Shown: positions 11,901-21,260 of the stretch, in pieces
How positions within the stretch are numbered: the first letter of the stretch is position 1
Layout: every line of letters begins with the position of its first letter
Position numbers and translations under genes: made by a program
The notes under the pieces: model-generated
Databases searched by the model: none
Seen by the model: the letters and a program-made list of their open reading frames with translations, nothing else
What the model was told of the DNA's origin: nothing
Source of the DNA: Montifringilla adamsi
Taxonomy: Eukaryota; Chordata; Aves; Passeriformes; Passeridae
Reading direction: 5' to 3'
Assembly: GCA_017590115.1 (NCBI GenBank)
Contig: JAGGNK010003335.1
Span: 868,001-932,000 of the forward strand
DNA: 64,000 bases

Positions 11901-13664
11901 ATAAATTAATTTAATTTAAAATAAGTAATTTAAAAATAAATGTCTTATACATTTATAATAATACATTATTAAAATAATAGAATAAATATATATTAAATAA
12001 TAACATGGTATATAAATATATAATATTTAATAGATAATCTTTAATACCATAAAGATAAATAGAATTATTGCTGTGGGAGTTGTGGTTACCCTGTGCTGCA
12101 TCACAGCATTTGCCATGAGCTGAAGATGGCATGTGCACCATTTCAGTGACTTGTACTAAAGTCCAGTTTATGAGGTCCCATTCAGTGCCTTTAAGAAAGG
12201 GATTTCAATGGAAGATTTGTCAAAATAGATCTGAAATTAAGACAAGTAGAGAGAGTGATACAGTATCACTGCCTTTACCTAAATTACACAATGTCATTAT
12301 TTTAAACTGTCTATAAATCCATCATGTAGGAAACGTGATTGGCACTTAGTGGAAATGAACTTCTCTTCTGTTTAAAGTGATGTAAGGCTTGGTCTTTTCA
12401 CTTCCTCCTTTAATGGAATCTCTCCCTCATACAACACCATTCCTACCTTCCTTTAGAATTTGCTTTTGTAACAGAGAGGAAAGTTTGAAGTGGCAAACTG
12501 AAAGACAACACATTTGTCAAAAGACCTAAATGTTTTAATGGTGCAGTTTCTCTTATCAGAAAGGAAAAAGATTTCAGAAAGAAGAAACACTTAGAAGCAC
12601 AAGTGCTCTAGTGAAAGTTGTTACACCGATCAAACCCAGGAGTGTCTGCTATTTGTCATCTTTCATTTTTTACTGTTTCAGGATGGAACATTCCTGGTGA
12701 GAGACAGCTCAAGGAAAACAGTGACTCACCCCTATGTCCTGATGGTGCTGTACAGAGACAAAGTGTACAACATCCAGATCCGCTACCAGGAGCAGGACCA
12801 CTTGTACTTGTTAGGAACCAGCTTGAAAGGAAAAGAGGTACCATGTGTTTTTCATTTCAAGGCATCTCCTGCCTTGTTCCTCAGTGTCAGATGACTGTTC
12901 TCCTGGGCTGGAATTCTGCTTCTTGTCTCAGTTATTCATGGGGGAATATTGTTATTGCTGGAAGCAGAGTCAGGTTATGCTGTTTGCACTCAGGGAATGA
13001 AGGGGTGGCCTTAGAGCACAGCCATTAGAAATCCACGTGCCTGGTTAGGGAATGTTTGTTTCCCACTGAGATACCAGATAAGGGAAATGCAGAGCTGAGA
13101 GCTAATCCATACCTGCCAAGTTCCAGCTTTGCTCCCAGGCTGGTGGCTCAACCCCAGCCTGCAGGACTGTGTGGGTTTGCTGGCACCAGACAGACTGCTC
13201 ATTCAGCACATTCCCGGCAGTTCTGATCCAGACAGAACCCCTGAACTGATCAGCCACCTCTGAACTCTCAAGTGCAGCCATCACATCAAGCACAGTGGCA
13301 ACAGCATGTGTTAAACAGACAAGACTGTATAAATTAATTATACAACATTGCAGCAGCTTGTACACAGAGTTACTGAACTACACATCATGGCAGGAATGAG
13401 AACAGTTGATCTGAACCTTATATATATTTTTATAATATTGATAAATATTTAGAATTTAAAAAAAAAAACCCTTTTGTTTCTACTGGTTACTGGTAATTCT
13501 GACATTTTGGCCTTAGTCTTCTCATTTTTTCCATCCCACAGGAATTTTCTTCTGTAGCAGATATCATTGACCACTTCCAAAGAACACCCCTTCTTCTGAT
13601 TGATGGAAAAGACAGAGGGTCAAGAAATCAGTGCATCTTAAAATATGCTGCAGGACATATTTAA
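1180..13664 (+). CDS. LCP2: LCP2 (SLP-76) adaptor, 3' part of gene, 15 exons
   Basis: SLP-76 is a cytosolic scaffold of immune receptor signalling. ZAP-70/SYK phosphorylates its N-terminal tyrosines, which recruit VAV1, NCK and ITK; its central part binds PLC-gamma1 and GADS; its SH2 domain binds ADAP and HPK1 (established for the family). Seen here: exons joining as 1180-1381, 2129-2229, 3092-3161, 3418-3501, 4272-4297, 4385-4404, 4509-4613, 5514-5544, 6183-6195, 7209-7329, 9829-9878, 10743-10846, 11646-11729, 12682-12837 and 13542-13664. All have AG/GT borders and compatible phases, giving 429 residues. Human SLP-76 is 533 residues, so about 105 N-terminal residues (SAM domain) lie left of the window. 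Hallmarks are two YESP motifs and one YEPPPS, PPVPPQRP, IDRSTKP (GADS site) and an SH2 with FLVRDSS. There is no frameshift or internal stop. The paralogues BLNK and CLNK fit less well because the RSTK motif and the YESP/YEPPPS series are SLP-76-like. Confidence 0.96.
2129..2229 (+). CDS. LCP2: LCP2 exon: PPVPPQRP proline motif
   Basis: The acceptor is at 2127-2128 (TTCTTTAG) and the donor GTATGT begins at 2230. The split codon G/AC completes Asp, giving DRPTTTRSAHQPP onward. PPVPPQRP at 2173-2196 matches the region that in mammals binds the PLC-gamma1 SH3 domain. A small in-frame tandem duplication produces HQPPHQPP just before it. The exon ends in phase 0. Confidence 0.94.
3092..3161 (+). 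CDS. LCP2: LCP2 exon: LPAFPPPPSNND segment
   Basis: The acceptor is TTCTAG at 3086-3091 and the donor GTGAGT starts at 3162. The exon encodes LPAFPPPPSNNDLSRDRNMK and four more residues, and ends in phase 1 to join the next exon's CC. It aligns with the PLPPPQTN region of mammalian SLP-76. A second AG at 3096-3097 could act as acceptor but would shift the frame. Confidence 0.9.
3259..3340. repeat. 55-bp-offset direct duplication in LCP2 intron
   Basis: A 27-base block beginning CAGGAGTCTGAATTGTTG occurs at 3259 and again at 3314, with a further internal repeat of GTACTCATACA between the copies. It is a local tandem duplication in the intron after the LPAFPPPP exon. Confidence 0.88.
3418..3501 (+). 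CDS. LCP2: LCP2 exon: GADS-binding RSTK motif
   Basis: The acceptor is TTTAG ending at 3417 and the donor GTCAGT starts at 3502. The exon encodes APSIDRSTKPSLDRLAPPYE and then RESPGS, ending in phase 1. Arg-Ser-Thr-Lys at 3438-3449 is the RxxK core that the C-terminal SH3 of GADS/GRAP2 binds to bring SLP-76 to LAT (established in mammals). The near-identity of this block to mammals is the clearest single identifier of the gene. Confidence 0.95.
4272..4297 (+). CDS. LCP2: LCP2 microexon, 26 nt
   Basis: It lies between the acceptor TTTTCAG (ending 4271) and the donor GTAATT (4298). It encodes GKKPGIPEK with the split Gly codon, matching a GKKP segment at the same place in mammalian SLP-76, and ends in phase 0. 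Confidence 0.88.
4385..4404 (+). CDS. LCP2: LCP2 microexon, 20 nt
   Basis: It lies between TTTTACAG (ending 4384) and GTAAGA (4405). It encodes PLVSQL plus AG of a split Arg codon completed by the next exon, giving RSLGEQL as in mammals (RSLGEHL). Only the phase logic and the flanking exons make an exon this short credible. Confidence 0.84.
4509..4613 (+). CDS. LCP2: LCP2 exon: SLGEQL / KPPVPPSDRYER
   Basis: The acceptor is GCTTTAG ending at 4508 and the donor GTAAGT is at 4614. It encodes SLGEQLAMMPKPPVPPSDRY followed by ERGNPPPLRKQSPG, ending in phase 2. It aligns with the SLGEHL...KPPLPP segment of mammalian SLP-76 and is a basic, proline-rich linker. Confidence 0.93.
5514..5544 (+). CDS. 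LCP2: LCP2 small exon, 31 nt
   Basis: The acceptor is TTTCAG ending at 5513 and the donor GTAAGT is at 5545. With the split Lys it encodes KHSWPPHKKNE, matching KHGWGPDRREN of human SLP-76, and ends in phase 0. Confidence 0.88.
6183..6195 (+). CDS. LCP2: LCP2 microexon, 13 nt
   Basis: It follows a T-rich tract and the acceptor CCCCAG (ending 6182), and is followed by GTAAGT at 6196. It encodes DEED plus the first base of a Thr codon. Human has the acidic run ENDEDD here, and the phases of both neighbours (0 before, 1 after) require just such an exon. Confidence 0.82.
6249..6295. repeat. A-rich simple repeat
   Basis: A-rich CAAAA/CCAAAA low-complexity tract in the LCP2 intron, shortly after the 13-nt microexon. 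Confidence 0.85.
7209..7329 (+). CDS. LCP2: LCP2 exon: QRPVPQLSLPPYSSNAFPP
   Basis: The acceptor is CTCCACAG ending at 7208 and the donor GTTTGT is at 7330. It encodes TLQRPVPQLSLPPYSSNAFP and then a Pro/Lys-rich stretch to AAE, ending in phase 2. It matches HQRPLPQPALLPMSSNTFPS of human SLP-76. Confidence 0.94.
7557..7983 (-). mobile_element. Solo LTR, family A copy 1, antisense in LCP2 intron
   Basis: This block aligns over its whole length with 47168-47602 in this window; shared landmarks are CCTAGAACAGAGGCTAG, the ACACCTTGGGCAGT block and the AGCTAAA...GGCATCA end. Both begin TGATGC and end GGCATCA, the inverted ends of a retroviral LTR. On the minus strand a polyadenylation AATAAA lies at 7620-7625. 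Flanks are AAAC and AGAC, a degraded 4-bp target duplication (3 of 4 match). No internal viral genes are present. It is older than copy 2, having lost the TATA box seen there. Confidence 0.82.
8832..8923. repeat. Long poly-A tracts
   Basis: Twenty-six A (8832-8857) and fifty-three A (8871-8923) are separated by a 13-base spacer, and preceded by an AAC microsatellite. They lie next to the left end of the CR1 fragment that follows. The length is likely to vary or be miscalled. Confidence 0.9.
8958..9350 (-). mobile_element. CR1 LINE 3' fragment in LCP2 intron
   Basis: The plus-strand text reads like the reverse complement of a CR1 3' end: TCTGGTCCAACCCCCTACCC, AACAGGCTGCCTGGTACCAC, GAGATTCCACAACATTCTTG, GCAACCTGCTCCAGTGCT, TTCCTGATGTTCAGAGGGAA. 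It is moderately diverged and has lost the terminal ATTCTATG octamers. It lies antisense in the intron between the exons at 7209 and 9829. Confidence 0.85.
9829..9878 (+). CDS. LCP2: LCP2 exon with HPK1-type serine site
   Basis: A long T-rich tract (about 9775-9822) leads to the acceptor AAACAG ending at 9828; the donor GTTTGT is at 9879. It encodes SARNLSSTGSLPPRFHP and ends in phase 1. The serine in GSLPP aligns with human Ser376 (SASLPP), which HPK1 phosphorylates to create a 14-3-3 site that dampens signalling (established in mammals; conservation here is inferred). Confidence 0.9.
10743..10846 (+). CDS. LCP2: LCP2 exon: linker before SH2 domain
   Basis: The acceptor is CTGAAG ending at 10742 and the donor GTACAA is at 10847. 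It encodes GSNSRSPSRGPADMRPPLPI and then PSRQIVHQANTEQDE, ending in phase 0. Mammals have a similar RPP/PLPLP linker here. A second AG at 10746-10747 would break the frame, so the first is preferred. Confidence 0.88.
11646..11729 (+). CDS. LCP2: LCP2 exon: start of SH2 domain
   Basis: It encodes (PQ)GSLKEEWYMAFVSRPEAE and then AALRRINK. EEWY and RPEAEAALRKIN are the conserved opening of the SLP-76 SH2 (alpha A helix). Two in-frame acceptors are six bases apart: AG at 11644-11645 (includes Pro-Gln) or 11650-11651 (starts at Gly). The donor GTACTG is at 11730; phase 0 on both sides. Confidence 0.93.
11805..12065. repeat. AT-rich low-complexity tract
   Basis: About 260 bases are almost only A and T, built from AAATAAAT/ATTTAAAT motifs, in the intron between the two SH2-domain exons. 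Local palindromes such as AATATTTAATATTAAATAT are common. Confidence 0.88.
12682..12837 (+). CDS. LCP2: LCP2 exon: SH2 core with phosphotyrosine pocket
   Basis: The acceptor is GTTTCAG ending at 12681 and the donor GTACCA is at 12838. It opens with DGTFLVRDSSRKT; the Arg codon at 12700-12702 is the invariant beta-B5 arginine that binds phosphotyrosine. PYVLMVLYRDKVYNIQIRYQ follows, almost as in human. The exon is 52 whole codons, phase 0 to 0. Confidence 0.96.
13542..13664 (+). CDS. LCP2: LCP2 last coding exon and stop
   Basis: The acceptor is CCCACAG ending at 13541. It encodes EFSSVADIIDHFQRTPLLLI, then DGKDRGSRNQCILKYAAGHI and a TAA at 13662-13664. It completes the SH2 domain with the family's DIIDxF and PLLLIDG blocks and the very short C-terminal tail of SLP-76. 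Confidence 0.96.
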   Translation, partial: EFSSVADIIDHFQRTPLLLIDGKDRGSRNQCILKYAAGHI

Positions 13665-14081
13665 ATGAAACTTTAGAGATGATCACATATAGTACTGAAG
13701 CCTTCTGAAGTTTATAAACTTGAAGATATTTCCCTTTTCAGCAACTAAAATAATGAAGTCATTAAAATTCACAGTTTCAAAGAAAAAGGACTCTGTTATT
13801 TTTAAATTATGCCTTAAATACAGTACTCTATGAATAAAATTTTCCTACAAAGTGTCCATTAATCATACAACACATGAGATTTTTTTTTCTTCCAAGATAT
13901 GTATATCCTCTTGAAATTATTTCCACATCAAGTTTGATGAACCATAAATAAATATCCATACAAGCCTCTGCTTTCATAGGAGCTCTTTTTTTTGGATCAG
14001 AATTGCAGCAGCAATTTTGTTATTTGGAGTGATACAGAGTAGACCCAAACATTGTCAGAGCTGCAGAGTAGACAGAATAAA
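13665..14081 (+). other. LCP2: LCP2 3' UTR with candidate polyadenylation signals
   Basis: AATAAA hexamers lie at 13833-13838, 13947-13952 and 14076-14081 on the plus strand after the stop. The first is about 170 bases past the stop and would give a short 3' UTR. Which one is used cannot be told from sequence alone. Confidence 0.5.
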
Positions 14082-16104
14082 AGCCAATTTTTTCCTCAAT
14101 AAATCTAACTGCTCACTTCTATGAAAAGATCAACTCAGATCTGAAGGACACACAGGTTTCAGTGGCACCAAAAGCCCTCCAGCCCTGGAAATGCAGGTGC
14201 CTGTCAGGATCTGTGTCTGGGTTATCCAGCTGTGAAAGTGCTTGTTCCCACTTTTCCAGAACACCACACCCTCAGAGCACATCCTCTCTGCCACAGCACT
14301 GGGGATCCCATGCCTCAGCCCACAGCTGGAAGTTTGTATTTCCTACAATTCTCTAATCTCACTCAGAAAGAAGGTTTTCTCCACACACATCTCGCTTCAG
14401 CTGTGTCTTTCTGACTGAATCAAGCAACTGCATTTTTACAGGGAGCACATCAACAAAATCATCATCATCATGTGACCCTTACGTGGCAGAACCCCCAGAT
14501 CTCTTAGAAAGCACACACAGGCCAAACTAAGTCAGGCCAAACTTAGTTCCTCTTGCACAACTGCTTTCTGTTTTACTGTATTTTTTAAATTAAAAAAGGG
14601 ACACACCCAGTTCAAAAATTCAAGTGTGGCTGAGGAGCACTGAAGCCCCTTTGTTAAGTGGGATTTATCCAACCATTTGACTTGGGTTTCAATTTCCCTT
14701 GTGGTCTGACAAGACCTTGGTTTGATAATTATGACTTTTATCACACTTTTTCTCCTTTAAAGCCATGGTGTCTATATCAGTTAAAACACTGGAACCAAAA
14801 TTCAAGGTAGAAAATACCTCCCATAGAATCTGTAATGCTTCCCAGATAACATTACAGATGTTATCTGTAATGATTTCATAGACAGTTTTCCTTATAAAGA
14901 TATGTTTTGTAAGTGCTCCTTTCTAAGATGTTTAGGTAAGAGCTGGAATTCAAAGTTAGCAAAGTTCATTTCCATGCAACTATGAGTCAAAAAATAAAGG
15001 AGAAAAATAAAATTTAAAAAAATCCTTCAGCTGACAAAGGCTGTTTCTAGCCCAATATTTTAAAAAATTGGCTACTAATCTGGTGAAAGAAAAGTCAGTT
15101 CTAATCTGTCTTTTTCAAAAACTGTTAAAATTAAGAACAACATCCCCCATATCACCACTGACTTGTGAACTGTAGTTCTATTCCATTGCCCTGTCTTGAA
15201 AAATCTGACAACCCAGAAACACCTCCTATGGAATTGTGTTTTATTAATTTTAAATCATCGCACCAGCGAAAGAAATAAAACATAAACCGGCATAACAAAT
15301 TCTAACACTGCATATTTTTTAAAAGTAGAATAAATCTCTATTTGATTATTCAGAGAAATATATTTGGTGTAAGAATAAAGCTACATCTCAACATTCAAAC
15401 ATGTCCACAAGTGAAGTATGACTGAATATTTATTGTAATGAACTACATGACAACAGCGGCTGTGCAAATGTTGGGCCAAGAAAATTTCAGGATAGAGCAC
15501 TGAAACCACAAACTCCTCCCTATTCTTGTAGCTATTTGCATTAGAGAGTCATTACAGAAACTAGAATGGAAAGCATTTTGGATTTTCCAGAAGTAATCTG
15601 CTCTTTGACCCCTTCCTCAGCAACATTTTTAAGATGAGGAAGGCAGCTCAAAACACAAATTGCAGTTCCTCCTTCTTTGGCAGTTTCTTATCCTGTTTCC
15701 CCAGGCACAACTAAGACAAAAGACAGTGACTTGAAGTAAATTTCAAATCTTTTGTTACTGCTCTAACACGTTTTTGTTTAAAAGGAGAAAACCATGTGAG
15801 AAACTTCATACCCAGTTTCCTGACCGTTTTAATTAATTACTTCAGTCTTTCCCACCCTAGTGGGCTCAATTTGGGAAACGTGGGTTGAAAAAAACTACTC
15901 TCAGAACCAATAACCTAGTTTTTTTTTTTTTTTTCCAGTCCACATGTTTAGCTTAAAATAAAAAGAGTCTATCTGCAGGAAACCATGCTATCATTGTACA
16001 GTTCAAACTTAATTAAAAGAAAGAAGATGAAGAAAGAAGAAAGAAAAAAGAAGAAGCAGTTCCAGTAGTATTAACAGAAGACAACACAAGAAAATGGATG
16101 TTAC
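14082..16104. other. Space between convergent genes
   Basis: Unique AT-rich sequence with no supported gene. It probably holds the end of the LCP2 3' UTR and the 3' UTR of the minus-strand gene. Minus-strand AATAAA hexamers at 15429-15434 and 15240-15245 are candidates for the latter. A purine-rich AAGAAAGAAG tract lies at about 16015-16055. Confidence 0.5.
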
Positions 16105-16211
16105 TTAATCAGTCAAACTCCAAGTCTTTTCTTCAGCTTCTCTTAAATCTTTGGCCTTCATAGGATGGTTGAAATTCAAAATCAGGTCACAAAGCAGTAG
16201 CTGGCTTTCCA
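16105..16211 (-). CDS. C5orf58-like last exon
   Basis: The minus-strand acceptor CTTTCAG precedes base 16211. Two bases complete a Val codon, followed by ESQLLLCDLILNFNHPMKAK and DLREAEEKTWSLTD, with the stop at 16107-16105. The other two frames close within 10 codons, so the phase is fixed. Confidence 0.72.
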
Positions 16212-17597
16212 CTGAAAGACAAAGGGCAGTGTATCAGCATGGTATTTATGGAATGACAGTGAATGGTAATCTACAGACAGCATTGTTTTAGTGTTCATCT
16301 ATCACCTCACTCAGGGTTGCCTGTTTCACTTGCCTCAAGATGGGTAAATTCACTTGGTGTCAGCATGTTAGCAATATTTGCATTACAACACTCTCAGTGT
16401 TCCTAGAAAGGAATGACTGATCACCTAGCAGGTGTTTGCCATGGTTAACTAACACGATTCTATTGCTCTCTGACTACTGTTCCATTAATTTTTCAAACCA
16501 CAAGAGCAAAGCTATTGCTTCATTACATTAAAAGCCAGTTGTCTGACACAGAAAACCTGGCCATTCTCAACTGTACACTCCTAGAAGAATGTCCTACACA
16601 GTTTTGTGTTTAACTGGATGGTGAAGTCAGAATTACCATTTATTTTCTTCAACTCATTGGACATTGTGTCAACATTTTTGATCACAGCCTCAAGGTTAAA
16701 CTGTCCATCAGAATTTTTGATCACCTGTACGAAACAGGAACAAAACATGACTGGCAGAGTATATATTATTAATAAACTCATTGACACAGATAATCATAAT
16801 ACTCATGACATGTTTTCTCTCATTTTATTAAATAATATTTTACTAAAACATCTCTCAGTTTATAATTATCCACTTAGACATGACAAATTACAGCTATGGA
16901 AAGCAAGCACTAAACACTCAGGGCTGGGTATTTTTCCGGTCACATTTTTCTTATAGAAACAACCAGAGTGGAATTAACCATGTTTATGAATTCCTCCCCT
17001 CATAATTTGTCATGTTTGTTTTTGACCAAGCTTTTCCTACAGAATCGAAAATTAATCGAGAATAATAATTCAGCCACAAGATGGAGCTGCAGTGACATTA
17101 ACGTGACCAACACACCTGGTCACTATTAACGCTGAGTGTTAATGAGCCTGCCAAAACATGCCCAAAAGCATTTGTAATTAGTTTATAATCAACAGCTTCT
17201 TGTCTGCTTTAGAAATCATATTCCCTGCCTTTAACATTTAATTAAAAACCAGTCAAAATCTAAGAACAATTAAGACTATTAACCATTTGAAATGAAGTAT
17301 AGTTTGAAATTTCAAATGTTTACTATACTCCTCTTAAGGAATTTTTTCCCTACGAAAAATTTCAAAGAGAAGTGCACATAGCACAATTTCTGGCCTAGTT
17401 ATAAGCTCTCTACATATCACTCAGAAATTCTAAAATGTGGAAAATCTCTGGGTGATTCATAAATAATGTTACTTATGTAGAAAATCTCAGCACATTAAGA
17501 AGCATGACCAAAAATATTAACATACATTTACCATAGAGTCTTTGTCTGAGTCTCTTTTCCCTTCAGTCAGTGGCTTTATGTTGAGTTCATCAGTCAT
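16105..17597 (-). CDS. Small conserved protein, C5orf58-like, three exons
   Basis: Three minus-strand exons (17597-17532, 16724-16637, 16211-16105) join through GT/AG sites in compatible phases (0, then 1) into an 86-residue reading frame. It starts MTDELNIKPLTEGKRDSDKD, has a helical centre (FNLEAVIKNVDTMSNELKKI) and ends with SQLLLCDLILNFNHP and an acidic tail. There is no signal peptide, membrane segment or known domain; the centre could be amphipathic helix or coiled coil. In human, C5orf58 lies tail-to-tail with LCP2, the arrangement seen here, and I judge the C-terminal block to be similar to it from memory. Its function is unknown. The start is tentative: the frame is open four codons upstream to the acceptor at 17609-17610, so another coding exon may lie further right. 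Confidence 0.72.
16637..16724 (-). CDS. C5orf58-like middle exon
   Basis: It lies between the acceptor GTACAG and the donor GTAATT on the minus strand. It encodes VIKNSDGQFNLEAVIKNVDT and MSNELKKIN, ending in phase 1. The heptad-like spacing of L, V, I and M suggests a helix. Confidence 0.72.
17532..17597 (-). CDS. C5orf58-like exon with putative start
   Basis: The ATG is at 17597-17595, 11 bases inside an exon whose acceptor TTTTTAG ends at 17609. It encodes 22 residues ending DKDSM, with donor GTAAAT. The context GCCATGA is acceptable for initiation. Confidence 0.62.
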
Positions 17598-18510
17598 GGC
17601 TGAGGCTTCTAAAAAGACAACTCCAAATTATTAAGGATTAGTAAGTATAAAATATACAGATGTAACTATCTCACATAAAATATATAATTAAATTTTAAAA
17701 ATATAACAACTAAACATTCGTTTCATCAGTGTTATTTGAAAGTAGAGTCTAAGAGCTCAAACGGTTTTAATTCTTCTGAGGAAGAATCAAAAGTCTGGAT
17801 TTTATTTCTTTTACTTTTAGGGACAGCGTTTCAAAATTTTTTCAGGAGTTCAAGTGGAATTACTAACAGTGAATAAGTGTATGAGTAATGGTGATGAAGA
17901 ATTCCTCCAACATATTCCTGTACTTTTTTAACTGAAAACTTTCTGAGAGATCTAAAAAGGTATTGCAATTGGTTTCTAACATCAATTTATGGAAGCAAAA
18001 TCTAAAGCACACACAAAAAAGTGTTGACTGTCTATGGTGGTGCATCTTTCCCTGGCCACACTATGATCTGAGTTTTTTTAAGAGACTCTAAAACACTCTT
18101 TTGGCACTGTCTGCTGGTCAGGAACAGAGCTGAGATTGAATACCAGATCCCCGGGCTTGTTCTTCCCCCATTCCTCCTGCTCGTCTTTCCTTACACGTCA
18201 GGACACCTTTGGGCAAGCTCAAGTGTGTGACAGTCACTGGAGAGCTGTTTCAACCCTAAAAAAGGGAGAGAAAAGGAGAGGAGGGTTATTTCACCCTCAA
18301 AAGGTGTGTTTTCAGAAGGGGTGCAATGACACAAGGCAGAGGGTGCTCTGCTCTGGGGCAGTAAGGGTGTCCCCCTCTGAGTGCCCCCCAAAAAGGTCTC
18401 AGGGAGGGCTCAGCTCCTTTGGGCTCCTGTGGGTCAATGCTCTGCACAGGGTGAAGCCCCTGCACAGGAGCCAGTCCCATAAAACTTCTCCAAAATGAGC
18501 TGAAGTATGT

Positions 18511-18620
18511 TTTATGTTGGAAGGCACCATAGAGGTAACGTGGTTCTGTCCCCCCTGCCATGGGCAGGGACACCTTCACTAGCCCAGGCTGCTCCAAGCC
18601 CTGTCCAAGCTGGCCCGGGA
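18511..18620 (-). mobile_element. CR1 LINE 3' fragment
   Basis: GTTGGAAGGCACCATAGAGG, CCCCTGCCATGGGCAGGGAC, CACTAGCCCAGGCTGCTCCA and CCTGTCCAAGCTGGCC are the reverse complement of a CR1 3' end. The similarity fades into a GC-rich stretch. Confidence 0.82.
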
Positions 18621-18800
18621 GAAGGAGCACAGCCCTTTTTCCAGCAGCGAGGACATGCTGCTAGCACAGCCAGGCTGGGCTGGTGCCTCCCTGCAGCAGC
18701 CCCAGGGGCAGCAGGAGGATGTGCAGACCCCCCAGGGGCAGCCCCAGGGCTTCTCTCAGCAAGGACAGCCCTGGTGTGTCCCTCACCCAGCACATGGGAG
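18620..18800. other. Local GC-rich stretch with CCCCAGGGGCAG repeats
   Basis: The motif CCCCAGGGGCAG or a near copy occurs several times (about 18695-18755). It is much more GC-rich than its surroundings and follows the CR1 fragment. It may be diverged CR1 or an unrelated minisatellite. Confidence 0.5.
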
Positions 18801-21162
18801 GTCAGTGGGTTGCAAGAGTCCTGTGTGAGTCACAATTTTAGGAGTGGGTGGTAAAAAGTAATTGCAAATGCTGCAAGAAATGAAGAAGAAATGGAGAAGA
18901 GAGGACTGAGGTGTCAGCAGTGGGTGGTGGATGGGGAATGAATCCTGGTGGCCTTTGAGGTCCTGCCTGTGGAGAGCTTATTGCATGTGCAGCATTTATA
19001 AACAGTCAGGTACTTTTGGTTATCAATTCAAGTTCACATGGAATAAAGTAAGTTATACTATTTGATCAAAGCTTAATAGTGAACCTGAATTTAAAGAAGC
19101 CAAGAGAGGCACTTTGCTAGACAGATTTATCCATTTAGATCATGCTCAGTGTTAATTTAGCAATGACCACTGCCCTCAGAGCACATACCTGACTTGAGTT
19201 GGAATCAACAAAACCTGCTAACTAATGACCTGGGCTTGGGAACTGCTCATTTCTTCCCCAGTCTGTGCTGTGGTACTTAAAGCCAGGGACCAAGCAGGGG
19301 AATGGCTGTCAGCACTTTTCTTTAATTTACTGGAACCATTTCTCCTGCTACTCAGCATTCATCTGTATTTTGAACTCGCTGCTTGGCACCAGTGGAGAAG
19401 GAATAACCAGCACCTCAGAGCAGAGTGGAATTACTTGGATGTGCAGTAGAGAACAGATGGACAGGGTGTGCTTGGGATGTGCTTTCATTCTATTTCTTCT
19501 TTCAAACAAAGCATTCTAAATGTATTGGTTTATGACTGAATTGGAACCCAGAACAGCATTTTCTGGTATGGCACAATTAAACTGTGATTCAAAGAGAAAA
19601 CGTGATATGCTGCATACATTGTGGGGCTTTCTGGAGATGAGAAATGCAGAGCAGGAAACCCTTCACACATGCACTAATTCCTGTACTACAGATTTTCAGT
19701 TTACAACCTCTTGCCAGCACCCCAGTGCAAACAAGGTAACTGTGCCCTTTCTGTGGCCTCTAAGGAAAAAGTCCAGCTGAAGGTGCTGATTTTGCTGGTA
19801 GAATATAAAATAGAGCTGTCATACAAGGTGGTTTTATATATCTTCTAAATACAAAAGAACCTACAAAAGTTTAGATAAATATAGATAAAAAAAGCAAAAC
19901 GGTATCCTAGCAAGGTTGTGAAAGTATTTGTGCCAGTAGGAGCTGTTATTTCCTTCACTGACCTGTAAAGCAGAATGCTTCAACTGATAAACCCTGTTTC
20001 TGTCAGTTTACTTTCTACATTTGAATGCTTTTTTCAACATTCTATAAATAATCATTCCTATTGCACTTAAATTTTTCTGTAAACTAACAATATAAGGAAA
20101 AATAGGTTATTGTAATGACCAGAAAAATTAGATTCAAAATATATACAATAAACTGAGTTGCCAGAACTAATTGGACAAACCAAATAGAGTGGTTCTTAAA
20201 GGCAGGGTCTTTCTAAAAAATAATCTTCAACAATGTGAGATATTAACCAGTAACGTGATCAACAGTGCAGGAGATTGATTACGTGGATTTTTTTTTTTTA
20301 AAGAGAGTAAGAGATATTTAATTTCTACACCTGAATTTACTTGGAACAGAAACACTTTCTGGATTTTCTTTAGAAGGCAATATTTCAAACTGAAACACTG
20401 AAATTACAGGTTTAAATGATTAAGTTATACCTCTGTGAGGAGCATTCTCGTAGGTGTTGCTGGCAATTTCACATCAGCGTTTCAGTTTATGAGCTGCAGT
20501 TTGCTCTTTGCCTGAAGTAAACCCACAGGTTCATGTGCAAAGATACCCAGAGCTGAAGCTCTTTAATCACGGGCTAGTTTGGCCATGGGTGGTACTTTAC
20601 ACAAAACCCCTCTGTACCAAGGGGCTTTCAGAGAACATGTTCACTTGTGGCAGTTCAGACAGTTTTATGAATCCCCGATAAAGACAGAATTACTACCAAG
20701 TTCTCTAAGGAGGGAAAAAGATCAGGAAGACTAGAAATAGATTTCAGGATGTAGAATTAGGGTTATGATGAGAATGAGCAAGCTCTGCAGGCAGCTAAAA
20801 CAGGCAGATCACTCACCTCTGCAGTAAAATTACCCTAAATATAACTTCAGACAAAATAAGCAGTTAAATACATAACCACTGGACAGGAGAGTTTGAAAAC
20901 AAAGGATGTACAAAATGATTTTCTTGTGTAGCAAGAGATGAACTAGAAAGAGGGAAACCACAATCTTGTATTGTATCTTATGGTTACAAAGATGTTTTAA
21001 AGAAATTGTTATAGTGGGAAGTAGAAAAAATGTATTGACTTCAAAATAATATTTTATTATTATAAATAATAATAAAAATGAGCAGCTTAATAAACATTTA
21101 GAGTCTGTCTTTTAAGGAAGTCATATTTATGCCACTGCAGTAACAGATGAGACATAAGGAAC

Positions 21163-21260
21163 TCACAGAGTCACCAAGGCTGAAAGAGACATTCAGGTTC
21201 ATCTAATCCTACCATCTACCACCATAATCACCCTTAAACCATATCCCCAAGAGTCTTATA
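21163..21260 (-). mobile_element. Old CR1 LINE fragment
   Basis: CACAGAGTCACCAAGGCTGA, then TCATCTAATCCTACCATCTA, then CTTAAACCATATCCCCAAGA follow the reverse complement of a CR1 3' end (tcatagaatcaccaaggttg type) with many substitutions. Confidence 0.72.

Noticed and set aside
18511..18800. GC-rich patch as promoter CpG island of the small minus-strand gene
   Set aside because: Few CpG dinucleotides and part of it is a CR1 fragment; no support for a promoter.
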